From contig CAIJYD010000078.1 of the NCBI GenBank assembly GCA_903824785.1, positions 304,611-368,610 on the forward strand: a stretch of DNA of 64,000 nucleotides, in the 5' to 3' direction. Source of the DNA: an uncultured Bacteroidota bacterium. GTDB taxonomy: Bacteria; Bacteroidota; Bacteroidia; Bacteroidales; VadinHA17. Both the position numbers and the translations under genes were made by a program. Of the stretch, positions 49,158 through 56,870 are shown piece by piece (position 1 is the stretch's first letter; every line of letters begins with the position of its first letter). The notes beneath the pieces are model-generated. The model was not told the origin of the DNA and searched no databases. It saw nothing but the letters and a program-made list of their open reading frames with translations.

Positions 49158-49292
49158 CTGGTATCTTACTCTTTTTAAGGCGTGAAGCGTGAGGCATTCT
49201 GCGGCCTTTAACAGGTTTTGTCAAAATTACATATTTTTTTCTGTATCTGACCTTCATACCGTGTTAGCAATGATTGTGCCGAAGTTAATAAA

Positions 49293-49323
49293 AAAACAAA
49301 AAGCCCCCGGATTGAGGGCTTTA
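49293..49323 (-). terminator. Terminator of rpmE2
   Basis: On the minus strand AAAGCCCTC, a short loop and GGGGGCTTTTTG form a hairpin followed by TTTTTTTATT. It begins about 20 bases after the L31 stop codon. Confidence 0.8.
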
Positions 49324-49343
49324 ATATAAATTCATTCCTGATG

Positions 49344-49607
49344 TTATTTCTTTTTACCTACATGATCTTTATAGCGATTCATAAACTTATCAACCCTTCC
49401 TGCGGTATCAACAAGTTTCATTTTACCTGTATAAAATGGATGAGACGTGTTGGAAATCTCAAGCTTGATAAGCGGATAATCTTTCCCGTCCTCCCATTTA
49501 ATGCTATCTTTAGAGGGTGCAGTTGATTTACTCATGAAAGATTGTCCGTTTGACATATCCTGAAATACTACAAACCTGTAATTGACCGGATGAATTCCAT
49601 TTTTCAT
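49344..49607 (-). CDS. rpmE2: 50S ribosomal protein L31, type B
   Basis: The ATG at 49607 ([21 protein letters not shown]) gives 87 residues; the track start at 49667 lies upstream of it in the leader. The [25 protein letters not shown] segment is the standard L31 core. No CxxC zinc motif is present, so this is the zinc-independent type B form, often induced when zinc is scarce, although in Bacteroidota it is commonly the sole copy. It has its own perfect promoter and terminator. Confidence 0.95.
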   Translation of the reverse strand: MKNGIHPVNYRFVVFQDMSNGQSFMSKSTAPSKDSIKWEDGKDYPLIKLEISNTSHPFYTGKMKLVDTAGRVDKFMNRYKDHVGKKK

Positions 49608-49664
49608 TGCTCGATATTTTATTTTCCTTAATAATTCAAATAAATTGCCCCCGTTTAGGGTTTG

Positions 49665-49695
49665 CAAAATTAATTAACATTTATTAAAATACAAA
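49665..49695 (-). promoter_or_regulatory. Promoter of rpmE2
   Basis: On the minus strand TTTG (49692-49695), a 19-base spacer and TAATTTTG (49665-49672) give a full match to the Bacteroidota promoter consensus. The predicted start of transcription is about 50 bases before the ATG at 49607. No Zur-like palindrome is obvious around it. Confidence 0.72.
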
Positions 49696-49711
49696 AGGAA
49701 TTGTGAAATTA

Positions 49712-50935
49712 TTAATCAGGGATAACATTATCCTGCTTAACCTCTTGTTTTTCAGTCATTTCGTCCTTATATCTTTTGAAAGGAAGCTTTTTATTGATTA
49801 AATACCTGTAAGTAACATGTGTTTTTGCCTTTTCAGCACCCAGCGCTTCGTAAATTGCAATCATTTTGGGATTATAATCTCCCACCCATGACAGTTCCAG
49901 TTCTTTAAACCATGGTTTCTTTTTAAAAACGCTGTAAAGCTGATAAAAGATTGCCGATTCGACTCCGCTGTTTTGAAAATTTGGATGTACACCTCCCACA
50001 ACAGCTCTCATTCTGGTCATTTTATGAGTAACAAGAAAATACATCAACCTTAAAATATTCAGAAGATGTAGTTTCCCATTAAAATGTTTAAGAATCTGGT
50101 TCAGATCGGGAAACAGTATAAAAAAGCCAATTGGTTTATCATTGAAATAGGCAAACCAGATAAGATCTTCATCAACAACCAGCTTTGCCTTTGAAAGTGA
50201 TTCTTCAAGAAATGCAGGCTCCAGCGGGGTAAAATCTTCTTTAAATAGAGACCAGGTGGAGTTGTATATTTCAATAATATCTTTTATGAATTTATCTTTC
50301 TTTCTGAACTCAAAATGGCGGAAGGAATAACCAGGTCTTTTTGAGAGCCAGGCAGAGATCTTCATTATCCTCTCCGGAAATTCCTCAATTTCGTTATTAG
50401 CATCACGGAGAGTCCTGTGATAAGAATACTGCTCGAAGAAGTTTTTAAACCCATATTCTTCAAAATAAGCCCTGTAATACTTTTTATTATATGGCATTCC
50501 ATATCCCTGCCGGACGAATCCGTCTACCAGCAATCCCCAGTTATTATCGTTCTCGCCAAAATTAACCGGTCCGTCAAAAGCTTCCATTCCCTTTGAAGAG
50601 AGCCACTCTGCGGCAGTATCAAAAAGGAGAAAGGCCGCGTCTCTGTTCTCCGAGACCTCAAAGAACCCGATACCTCCGGTTGGCTGGCTGCTGGCTGCTG
50701 ATCGTACATTGTCGATAAAAGCGGCAATCCTTCCGATTATTTTTCCGTTATCATCTTTCAGAATCCACCTGACTGCTTCCCCGTGAAGAAATGTATGGTT
50801 TTTAGTTGAATCAAAAACCGATTCCACTCCTGAATCAAGTGGACATACCCAGAAACTGTCGTTTTTGTATAACCTCTTTGGAAAATTAACAAACTCCCTT
50901 TTCTCTTGTTTTGTTATAACCTCAATTATCTGCAT
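49712..50935 (-). CDS. GNAT-like acyltransferase-related protein
   Basis: The 407-residue cytosolic protein starts MQIIEVITKQEKREFVNFPKRLYKNDSFWVCPL and contains segments expected of a double GNAT fold: KIIGRIAAFIDN in the N-terminal half, and FILFPDLN plus VHPNFQNSGVESAIFYQLY in the C-terminal half, the latter resembling the acetyl-CoA binding motif A. The family is frequent in Bacteroidota genomes and generally annotated as hypothetical or N-acetyltransferase. The substrate is unknown. It is separated from the flippase gene by 122 bases. Confidence 0.65.
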   Translation of the reverse strand: MQIIEVITKQEKREFVNFPKRLYKNDSFWVCPLDSGVESVFDSTKNHTFLHGEAVRWILKDDNGKIIGRIAAFIDNVRSAASSQPTGGIGFFEVSENRDAAFLLFDTAAEWLSSKGMEAFDGPVNFGENDNNWGLLVDGFVRQGYGMPYNKKYYRAYFEEYGFKNFFEQYSYHRTLRDANNEIEEFPERIMKISAWLSKRPGYSFRHFEFRKKDKFIKDIIEIYNSTWSLFKEDFTPLEPAFLEESLSKAKLVVDEDLIWFAYFNDKPIGFFILFPDLNQILKHFNGKLHLLNILRLMYFLVTHKMTRMRAVVGGVHPNFQNSGVESAIFYQLYSVFKKKPWFKELELSWVGDYNPKMIAIYEALGAEKAKTHVTYRYLINKKLPFKRYKDEMTEKQEVKQDNVIPD

Positions 50936-51057
50936 CTTTATATTTATCTGATAAACAGAAATTTAATGTTGTATCTAACCAGTTTATTGAAAATCAGATG
51001 CAAATATATACAGATTTTTATAACTGCAATCCAACATCCTGATGCCGGTCGCAAGTA

Positions 51058-52407
51058 TTAATGTATATCGATTATCCTGTGGTCGATCAGAATAAAGATG
51101 AGAGCAAGAGCCAGACAGTAAAGAGCATAAAGTCTGACAGGAATATATTCCGACGGTTTGATCTTCATTTTAATCCACAGATATCCTGTCAGGAACATTT
51201 TGCCAATAACATAAGCCAGGAATGTTGACAGGGCGACTCCTACAAGCCCATAATTCCATTTTATCATAAAAAGGCTTAAAGGGATGTTTATAGCCAGTTC
51301 CAGAATTGCTGCAATCAGAGTAATGTGCGTTTTTTTTCTGCCGACAATTACTGTCTGAGGAAAAACAAGCCTGGGAATGATCAATAAAGAGTAAATAAGA
51401 AATATGTCGGCACTTTTCTGAAACTCGGGATTAAACATTCTGGGATAGATCCATCTGGTAAATAGCATCATTACCATAGCACTTGGGAAGAGGATATGCA
51501 TAAGTCTTTTTGATTTGACCCTTATTTTTGCCAGCGACTCTTTCATTCTCTCTCTTGTGGAGAATTCAGGAAGCATGGCATTACTCAGTCCATTTGCAAG
51601 CATGAGTACAAGAGGAAATTCCTTTGCCCCGTAACGGAACCATGCAAACATTGCAGGATCGCGGTAAACTGCTGAAATGATAACACCATCTGTATATTGT
51701 GCCGAGCCACTGATAAGAGAGGTCAGGATCAGCGGAGTACCCAGATAGAGATGTTCCTTCATGAACTCAACCGAGATCCGCATCTCTGTATAACGCCTTA
51801 ACAGGATTATCAGCCATACCCATCTGAAAAGAGTTATTGAAAGCAATCCGTAAATTGACCATATTATATCTTTGCCTAAGATAATTGGAACAATAATCAG
51901 GATCAGCTGGGCTGTAAAAGTATAAAGTCCATACTGAAAGATCCGATATGACCTGTTATTAAGAAGATAGATATATTCAATGAGGCACACAGGACTACTG
52001 AGCAGGATATAAAGCAAAAGCAGGTTTATGTATGGAACGTTCCCTGAGAAATGAAAAACCGAAAAATTATTTTTTAATGAATGGCCAAGAATAAAAAAGA
52101 GCAGGCTGAAAAAGCACAACAGGAGAAAGGCGTTAAAGATCTCAGGAGACTTAGTTGTCCCGTTATCACCTATTTTCCTGTAGGTTTTATTCCTGTGGTA
52201 AAGAGGCAGCAGTGACTGAATGATTCCTGTTACCCAGAAGAAGGTCATTAACCCTGCAATGAACATGAACATTTCCCATTGTCCGATCTCTGAACGCGTC
52301 AGGTGGCTCTTTGTAAAAACGATACTGATAATAAGAAATATAACCGGCTTCATAAGCTGGAAGAGCTGAAGTCCCGAGATATTATCTATAAATTTAAGTC
52401 TTTTCAA
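51058..52407 (-). CDS. Polysaccharide flippase-like membrane protein (MVF/MATE type)
   Basis: The 449-residue protein has about 12 to 14 predicted membrane helices. The pattern KRLKFIDNISGLQLFQLMKPVIFLIISIVFTK at the N-terminus and GLSNAMLPEFSTRERMK in the middle fits Wzx-like oligosaccharide flippases, which move lipid-linked sugars across the inner membrane. No glycosyltransferase or other polysaccharide gene lies next to it, so the substrate is unknown. It is the last conserved chromosomal gene before the tRNA-His integration site. Confidence 0.78.
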   Translation of the reverse strand: MKRLKFIDNISGLQLFQLMKPVIFLIISIVFTKSHLTRSEIGQWEMFMFIAGLMTFFWVTGIIQSLLPLYHRNKTYRKIGDNGTTKSPEIFNAFLLLCFFSLLFFILGHSLKNNFSVFHFSGNVPYINLLLLYILLSSPVCLIEYIYLLNNRSYRIFQYGLYTFTAQLILIIVPIILGKDIIWSIYGLLSITLFRWVWLIILLRRYTEMRISVEFMKEHLYLGTPLILTSLISGSAQYTDGVIISAVYRDPAMFAWFRYGAKEFPLVLMLANGLSNAMLPEFSTRERMKESLAKIRVKSKRLMHILFPSAMVMMLFTRWIYPRMFNPEFQKSADIFLIYSLLIIPRLVFPQTVIVGRKKTHITLIAAILELAINIPLSLFMIKWNYGLVGVALSTFLAYVIGKMFLTGYLWIKMKIKPSEYIPVRLYALYCLALALIFILIDHRIIDIH

Positions 52408-52535
52408 AACCGGAGTAGCACGTTATTAATTCATCCTTATAACAACCTTTGAAATAAAAAATTGTGCAGGAAGGTTATTTTTTAACCGCCCAAAGATAGT
52501 AATTGAGCCCTTTATAAGAAAATTAAAATTAAAAT

Positions 52536-52566
52536 TTTGTGAAATAGAAATTTTGACCTTATTTTG
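52536..52566 (+). promoter_or_regulatory. Promoter of tRNA-His
   Basis: TTTG (52536-52539), a 19-base spacer and TTATTTTG (52559-52566; one mismatch to TAnnTTTG) place the start of transcription about seven bases before the tRNA. Confidence 0.65.
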
Positions 52567-52578
52567 CAATCCTGAAAC

Positions 52579-52656
52579 GGTGGATGTAGTTCAGTTGGTT
52601 AGAACGTCGGATTGTGGTTCCGAAGGTCGCCGGTTCGAACCCGGTCTTCCACCCCA
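52579..52656 (+). tRNA. tRNA-His (anticodon GTG), CCA encoded
   Basis: The sequence folds into a complete cloverleaf: acceptor arms GTGGATG and CTTCCAC (one T-T mismatch), a D arm GTTC/GAAC, an anticodon stem TCGGA/TCCGA around the loop TTGTGGT with anticodon GTG, and a T arm GCCGG-TTCGAAC-CCGGT. The extra G at 52579 pairs with C73, the histidine-specific G-1 feature. CCA is encoded at 52654-52656, and its first C is also the last base of the 13-bp att repeat. The gene is the attachment site of the adjacent integrative element. Confidence 0.95.
52642..52654 (+). repeat. att direct repeat within the tRNA-His 3' end
   Basis: CGGTCTTCCACCC is identical to 56816-56828. It covers part of the T arm, the 3' acceptor strand, position 73 and the first C of CCA of the tRNA. 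Confidence 0.85.
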
Positions 52657-52671
52657 CTTACAAAAACAAGC

Positions 52672-52717
52672 GAAGGCAATTATCTGAATATATGATAGTT
52701 GCCTTCTGTGTTTTTCT
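52672..52717 (+). terminator. Element-borne terminator of tRNA-His
   Basis: GAAGGCAATTATC (52672-52684) pairs over 13 positions (one G-T) with GATAGTTGCCTTC (52694-52706) and is followed by TGTGTTTTTCT. It lies just inside the element, so the element supplies a new terminator to the tRNA it occupies. Confidence 0.8.
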
Positions 52718-52730
52718 AACCACAACTATT

Positions 52731-52746
52731 TTCTAACTATATTCTA
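52731..52746 (+). repeat. Left arm-type repeat of the integrative element
   Basis: TTCTAACTATATTCTA is repeated exactly at 56702-56717 near the other end; a further TTCTAAC occurs at 52714-52720. Such repeats inside both ends are the expected layout of integrase or excisionase arm-binding sites. Confidence 0.55.
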
Positions 52747-52819
52747 TCCCTACGTTGTAAAAATCAATGTTTTTAATTAAAAAGTTCATCAGTCAATTTA
52801 CACAATTTTCCTTTCACCA

Positions 52820-54076
52820 TTACTCTTTGAGAACCAGATTTTTAAGTGTCATATTGTATTGATTTTCAACGTTGCTACAAAACAAGTAATCTATCTTGCG
52901 TGTGACATACTCTTTAAGGTCGTAGTTATTCATATACATCTGAATTACTTCAACTTGCGCAGTCGTTGTACAAGTAGGATTCCTGTGTATATCTTTCAAC
53001 AAAAATGAAATTGTGTTGCGTGCATTGGTTCTATCTCTAACAGATATGAAATCTGAGAATTCGAGCAATTCTGTTTTTACTGGTAGCTCATCCCATTTTA
53101 TATACGATATTTCCTTACCCTTCTTTATCGCAACCTCTTTTTTATGGTTTAAATAATCTTTCTTTCGCACACGGTAGAACTTTAACCACGGCTTAACCTC
53201 ATTGGTAAATAGCGAAGCTAAAAAGACAGCATCTGGAAGTTTTTCCATACTTGCAAAGTCGAAGTTATATTTTTTTAATCTGGTAAAGGTTAGCTGAATC
53301 TCAAAACGTCCAATATTTTCAGTAGTTATGCCATTGTTACTCCAATAATCAGTTATATAAGTCTTTTTTGTTTTTTCAATTTCTTCTGATTTGTTGTACA
53401 CCCGTGCTGAAATACCAGACTTCCCCTTTCCTATTGACCAACCCAAAAAACTAAGGTCTTTCTTTCTAAATGCTATTGGCAGTATTTGAATAGCATCATT
53501 ACTGGTCTGAATCGTGTAGCTTTTAACATACTTGGTAAGCAATGCTAACATTTTCAATACATCATTCCCATCCAAAGCTATATCTATTCTTGCCATCCTA
53601 TGAAACGTTAAATCAAATTTTGCTAACAAATCCCTTATTATAGTGTGATAGCTGTCTGTATATAAGAGAGCATTAGCAACTTTTACCGATACTTCATTAA
53701 AAGCATGAGTGCCGTTATTTGTAGCTGAATAAATCTCACAAACCTCAACCCCGTTAAAATAAACTCTGTGCAGGTTTCTAAAATTCGGATTTCTGTGTAC
53801 GCTAATCTTCTCGACTATAATATCAGGATTGTTATTATTAATAAATGCTAATTCAATAGGTTCATCCCATTGGCAAATAAATTCCAACCAGTCAAGACAA
53901 ATGCAGTAATAATTATTTTTTACATCAACCTGATATTGGTTTAAGGTATCGGTATTGATTGTGGAAGTAGAATGAAAATCGAAACTGGTTGAACCCGAAA
54001 ACACAGGAAATGAACGTCCATTGTTATAGGTTATCTCGTTTTCATATATTGAAGTATTTATGTTCAGATGCTTCAT
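52820..54076 (-). CDS. Rep_trans-type replication initiator or MobT-like relaxase
   Basis: The protein has about 418 residues from the ATG at 54076 (MKHLNINTSIYENEITYNNG); the track start is a GTG at 54115 inside a hairpin. Segments fit the Rep_trans family of rolling-circle initiators and ICEBs1/Tn916-type relaxases: MARIDIALDGND (R-x-D), the SIGKGKSGISARVYNKSEEI stretch resembling G-x-R-x-S...R-x-Y-x-K-x2-E, and GRFEIQLTF. The catalytic tyrosine cannot be placed with certainty. It probably nicks the element's circular form at an origin upstream. Its codon use is AT-rich compared with flanking core genes. Confidence 0.68.
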   Translation of the reverse strand: MKHLNINTSIYENEITYNNGRSFPVFSGSTSFDFHSTSTINTDTLNQYQVDVKNNYYCICLDWLEFICQWDEPIELAFINNNNPDIIVEKISVHRNPNFRNLHRVYFNGVEVCEIYSATNNGTHAFNEVSVKVANALLYTDSYHTIIRDLLAKFDLTFHRMARIDIALDGNDVLKMLALLTKYVKSYTIQTSNDAIQILPIAFRKKDLSFLGWSIGKGKSGISARVYNKSEEIEKTKKTYITDYWSNNGITTENIGRFEIQLTFTRLKKYNFDFASMEKLPDAVFLASLFTNEVKPWLKFYRVRKKDYLNHKKEVAIKKGKEISYIKWDELPVKTELLEFSDFISVRDRTNARNTISFLLKDIHRNPTCTTTAQVEVIQMYMNNYDLKEYVTRKIDYLFCSNVENQYNMTLKNLVLKE

Positions 54077-54107
54077 AAAAAAAGTGTTTAAATAAAGTAA
54101 TTTTTTG

Positions 54108-54131
54108 CCCCTCACTCAAAAAAGTGGGGGG
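54108..54131. promoter_or_regulatory. Hairpin upstream of the rep gene
   Basis: CCCCTCACT and AGTGGGGGG form a nine-pair stem (one G-T) with a six-base loop, 32 bases before the rep ATG. It is not followed by a T run on either strand, so a control or origin role is more likely than termination. Confidence 0.45.
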
Positions 54132-54302
54132 TTCGCATTTCATAAATACGTCACAAGCAGGATTTTTTTTATAATTTTTTATGAAATCAGTTTTCCACAA
54201 ATTCTTACTGATTACGAGAAAATATCGATGTTGCACCCACATTGATAGGTGTACCCTCTTATTGTAAACAAAAGAAAGTCAGGATACGAACAGGAAATAA
54301 GT

Positions 54303-54366
54303 CAGTGACGGGGTCGCTGGCAGGGGGTGCTTATGGGGAATGGGGGTGGGGTTATAGTACCTATAA
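54303..54366. other. Candidate origin region: hairpin, G-quadruplex motif and palindrome
   Basis: Within 64 bases of the 468-base gap between rep and the lipoprotein gene lie a stem-loop CAGTGAC-GGG-GTCGCTG (54303-54319), four G-runs with loops of 7, 3 and 1 bases (54323-54351), and the perfect palindrome TTATAG-TAC-CTATAA (54352-54366). The cluster of secondary structure upstream of a Rep_trans gene suggests a double-strand origin or oriT. The nick site cannot be identified by eye. The remainder of the gap holds no gene. Confidence 0.5.
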
Positions 54367-54544
54367 AAGCCAGTTTCAGTACAAATAAATAGACTGTTAT
54401 TTTTTTGGATAGTTATTCAGGTTTACCGAAATTAGAGGAAAATTAAAAACTGTATATGATTTTGCAATTTCTGAAATCTTTGAAAATGACCAGCATTTGG
54501 CTTAATTTTTGATGTAATAAGGATAGAACCCTAAAAATAATATC

Positions 54545-54901
54545 ATGAAGAAACTTATTTGGTTTTCGCTCATTTCACTCTTTTTCATTTCATGCGAGAA
54601 AGAAGATTATCTGATTCCAGCAAAAGAAATTCCTAATTGGTTGAAAGCTGATATTCAAAAACAGGAACAAACAATCAAAGATTCACCACAACTGATGAAT
54701 TCTTATGGTGCTTGGCTACGTTATAAATGGCAAAATGATTATTATTTCGAATACCATAATGATTTAAGTTCTAATTCTCCCAAAGCAACTTCATCTGATG
54801 GTGTTACACATATTGAGGTTTGGGATGCAAACACTGATTACTATAAGGAGAAATGTTGCAAGGTTTACGTTTGGAAAGCACCTGAAGCCAGAGATTATTA
54901 A
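54545..54901 (+). CDS. Lipoprotein cargo of the integrative element
   Basis: The 118-residue protein has a type II signal (MKKLIWFSLISLFFISC) with lipobox Cys at residue 17 followed by Glu-Lys-Glu-Asp, so it should be an outer- or inner-membrane lipoprotein. The mature part has a short helical region (PNWLKADIQKQEQTI) and a strand-rich part ending CCKVYVWKAPEARDY with a conserved-looking double cysteine, which loosely resembles DUF6970-type proteins. It is the only plus-strand gene in the element. Cargo functions such as surface exclusion are possible but there is no direct evidence. Confidence 0.6.
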   Translation: MKKLIWFSLISLFFISCEKEDYLIPAKEIPNWLKADIQKQEQTIKDSPQLMNSYGAWLRYKWQNDYYFEYHNDLSSNSPKATSSDGVTHIEVWDANTDYYKEKCCKVYVWKAPEARDY

Positions 54902-54928
54902 ATTATACAGAATTAGGATTAAGACACG

Positions 54929-55402
54929 TCATTTCTCTGATTTGATATATGCCATTAAATCTAAATGGTTAATGCGAATCTGACCATGTATGCGAATTGC
55001 TTTTAGAGTATGGTCATGCACCATTTTATATACAGTTGGTCTACTGCATGAAAGCATTTCACCAACCTCATTAATGGAGTAGAACTTGTAATTAAGCAAG
55101 TACTTCGAAACACTTTCCTCAACATCGTAAATCTTACGTGCATCAACAATGGTAAATTCTTTCTTTATATATGGATAAGTGTCTGATACATCAAATTCAT
55201 GATAGACTATGCCCCGATTAAGAAGAAATTGGTTCAAGTCATCAATACTATTGAATTTTAAATCTAATGGAATAAATTCATACGATGGATACAACGCAAC
55301 AATTTTAAAATGGGAAAGATATTGGTTCGCTCTCGCAAAGTGTTCGAACCGCATTCTTAATCGGTACTTAGGATGAATTTCATCAGGGAATACTACTGCC
55401 AT
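54929..55402 (-). CDS. HTH_17 (excisionase-like) DNA-binding protein
   Basis: The last 60 of 157 residues form an HTH_17/MerR-like winged helix: FYSINEVGEMLSCSRPTVYKM followed by IRIHGQIRINHLDLMAYI. This domain is typical of Xis proteins that steer tyrosine integrases toward excision. The N-terminal 95 residues are unfamiliar and make it longer than usual Xis proteins. It lies 12 bases downstream of the integrase gene on the same strand, so the two are probably co-transcribed. Confidence 0.72.
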   Translation of the reverse strand: MAVVFPDEIHPKYRLRMRFEHFARANQYLSHFKIVALYPSYEFIPLDLKFNSIDDLNQFLLNRGIVYHEFDVSDTYPYIKKEFTIVDARKIYDVEESVSKYLLNYKFYSINEVGEMLSCSRPTVYKMVHDHTLKAIRIHGQIRINHLDLMAYIKSEK

Positions 55403-55414
55403 ATAATTTAGGTT

Positions 55415-56692
55415 TTACTTTTCAGTCTTACCAAAGGTCTTTGACCATAAATCCATTGCATTAACACGGGTCTGCTCTGTAATTGCAATATACTTCTTAA
55501 ATGAACGGAAATCAACATGACCAGTCATTGACATGATAACTTCGGGTCTTACTCCATTGATGAGGTTCTGTGTAATGAAAAATCTTCTGCCATGATGGCT
55601 TGACATGATTTCATGTTTTTTTAGCGGGTCTTGAATTTCTTTGTTCCCACGATAAGTTATTCTCATTATTGGTTGAGCTATTCCAACATGCTCACATAGT
55701 TCTTTGATATAATCATTATACTTTTGATTGCTGATGCTTATTGTTGAGGCATCGTAATTACACTCAGAAAGAATTTCCTGTGAGTTTTCATTCAATGGAA
55801 TTTGTAGCTTCTGTCTTGTTTTGGTGCTGTTCAAATAGATAGACTTGTTTCGAACATGGTTTTTTCTGATTTTTATAACATCGCTATATCTTAGTCCAGT
55901 AGAGCATTGCAATACGAACAACTTTCTTACACTTTCAAGCCTGTCATTTTCCACCTTTTTTAAGAGTAACCGAAATTCTTCTGGTTCAAGAGTTATCAGA
56001 GCAGGTGCAGGCTTACTTCTAATCTTATACTTTTTATAAGTCATATTAATCGGCAAACCTCTGTCTTGCTGGCTGTTTAAAAAGACTCTTAAGGTCTGAA
56101 GATTTTTTAAAATAGTGCTGTCTGCAAACAGTTTTGTTATCGCCTCATCAGAGTCTTTAGACTTTTCAACTATTTTAAGATGTGACAGGTATATTTCAAA
56201 TTTCTCAAAAAAGGTGTTGTCGATTTCGCTTAGCACAATCTTATCCTTTCTGTTTTTCTCAAACCCTGTCAGATGTGTTTTAAGGGTCTTAAAATCTTTA
56301 ATACCGTTGCGGGACATGGACTGGTCTTTTAACGTTACAAACGCATCGTAAATCTCAAAAAAATCAAGTGTAACGGGAGCGGTCTTTTCGATATAACGCT
56401 GTTTTATTGCAGATAACTGGAATCGACCCTTTTGTGATAGCTCGGCAATTATATCTGTTACTAATTCTTTTTGCGAAATCAACATTTGGTTGATTTTGTA
56501 GTAATCTTTAGACTTGCCACGAATAATCGACTGACTTTTTGCACTCCAACTGTCGGCATTGACTTTGATATTAGTTGGTATCCGAACCGTTTTTTTCTTT
56601 TCTGTTTGGTTTGACACACTTACTTCAACATAGACGGTGCAATCATTTGCTTTATTTGCCTTCGTGGCTTCAATCATTAATCTCGTATTCAT
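55415..56692 (-). CDS. int: Tyrosine recombinase (integrase) of the element
   Basis: The 425-residue protein has the Bacteroidota-type integrase layout: an N-terminal arm-binding domain (to about 100), a SAM-like core-binding domain (about 110-215), and a catalytic domain with Arg in STGLRYSDVIKI, Lys in the beta hairpin (STKTRQKLQIPL), HHGRR (H-x-x-R region), a second His in MTGHVDFRSF and the nucleophile Tyr in KKYIAI. It should recombine the 13-bp tRNA-His sites. Its start is 123 bases from the far att repeat. Confidence 0.93.
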   Translation of the reverse strand: MNTRLMIEATKANKANDCTVYVEVSVSNQTEKKKTVRIPTNIKVNADSWSAKSQSIIRGKSKDYYKINQMLISQKELVTDIIAELSQKGRFQLSAIKQRYIEKTAPVTLDFFEIYDAFVTLKDQSMSRNGIKDFKTLKTHLTGFEKNRKDKIVLSEIDNTFFEKFEIYLSHLKIVEKSKDSDEAITKLFADSTILKNLQTLRVFLNSQQDRGLPINMTYKKYKIRSKPAPALITLEPEEFRLLLKKVENDRLESVRKLFVLQCSTGLRYSDVIKIRKNHVRNKSIYLNSTKTRQKLQIPLNENSQEILSECNYDASTISISNQKYNDYIKELCEHVGIAQPIMRITYRGNKEIQDPLKKHEIMSSHHGRRFFITQNLINGVRPEVIMSMTGHVDFRSFKKYIAITEQTRVNAMDLWSKTFGKTEK

Positions 56693-56701
56693 TTCCGTAT
56701 A

Positions 56702-56717
56702 TTCTAACTATATTCTA
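56702..56717 (+). repeat. Right arm-type repeat of the integrative element
   Basis: TTCTAACTATATTCTA is identical to 52731-52746; an additional TTCTAAC-like copy follows. Inverted partial copies ATAGTTAG (56781-56788) and GGTTAGAATA (56806-56815) lie closer to the att repeat. The region may also hold the integrase promoter. Confidence 0.55.
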
Positions 56718-56815
56718 ACTTAATACATGTAAATATACGTAAAAGAATTGAAACAGTTCTTATTTAAAATTAGTATTCTGATAGTTAGCCATGTTCAAAT
56801 AGGTAGGTTAGAATA

Positions 56816-56828
56816 CGGTCTTCCACCC
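56816..56828 (+). repeat. att direct repeat at the far end of the element
   Basis: CGGTCTTCCACCC duplicates the 3' end of tRNA-His exactly; identity stops at the base before it and the base after it. It marks the right junction of the element. Confidence 0.85.
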
Positions 56829-56835
56829 TAAAAAG

Positions 56836-56870
56836 AAAAGGCTGTCACTTAGTGGCGGCCTTTTCCTTTT
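56836..56870 (+). terminator. Original tRNA-His terminator, displaced by the element
   Basis: AAAAGGCTGTCAC pairs with GTGGCGGCCTTTT (13 pairs, two G-T) around a TTA loop and is followed by CCTTTT. It starts eight bases after the far att repeat, the distance expected for the terminator of the uninterrupted tRNA gene. Confidence 0.78.

Larger units (their letters stand above)
52642..56828. mobile_element. 4.2-kb integrative element in tRNA-His
   Basis: The element is bounded by 13-bp direct repeats of the tRNA-His 3' end and spans about 4174 bases. Its genes are, from the tRNA outward: a Rep_trans-type replication initiator/relaxase (minus), a lipoprotein (plus), an HTH_17 excisionase-like protein (minus) and a tyrosine integrase (minus). 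It has its own terminator after the reconstituted tRNA and arm-type repeats at both ends. No capsid, Zot-like, type IV secretion or coupling protein genes are present. It fits a minimal integrative plasmid or integrative mobilizable element. Confidence 0.85.

Noticed and set aside
54042-54242. 66-residue minus-strand ORF upstream of rep
   Set aside because: It overlaps the rep start and hairpin, has no domain features and no ribosome binding site; more likely leader sequence.
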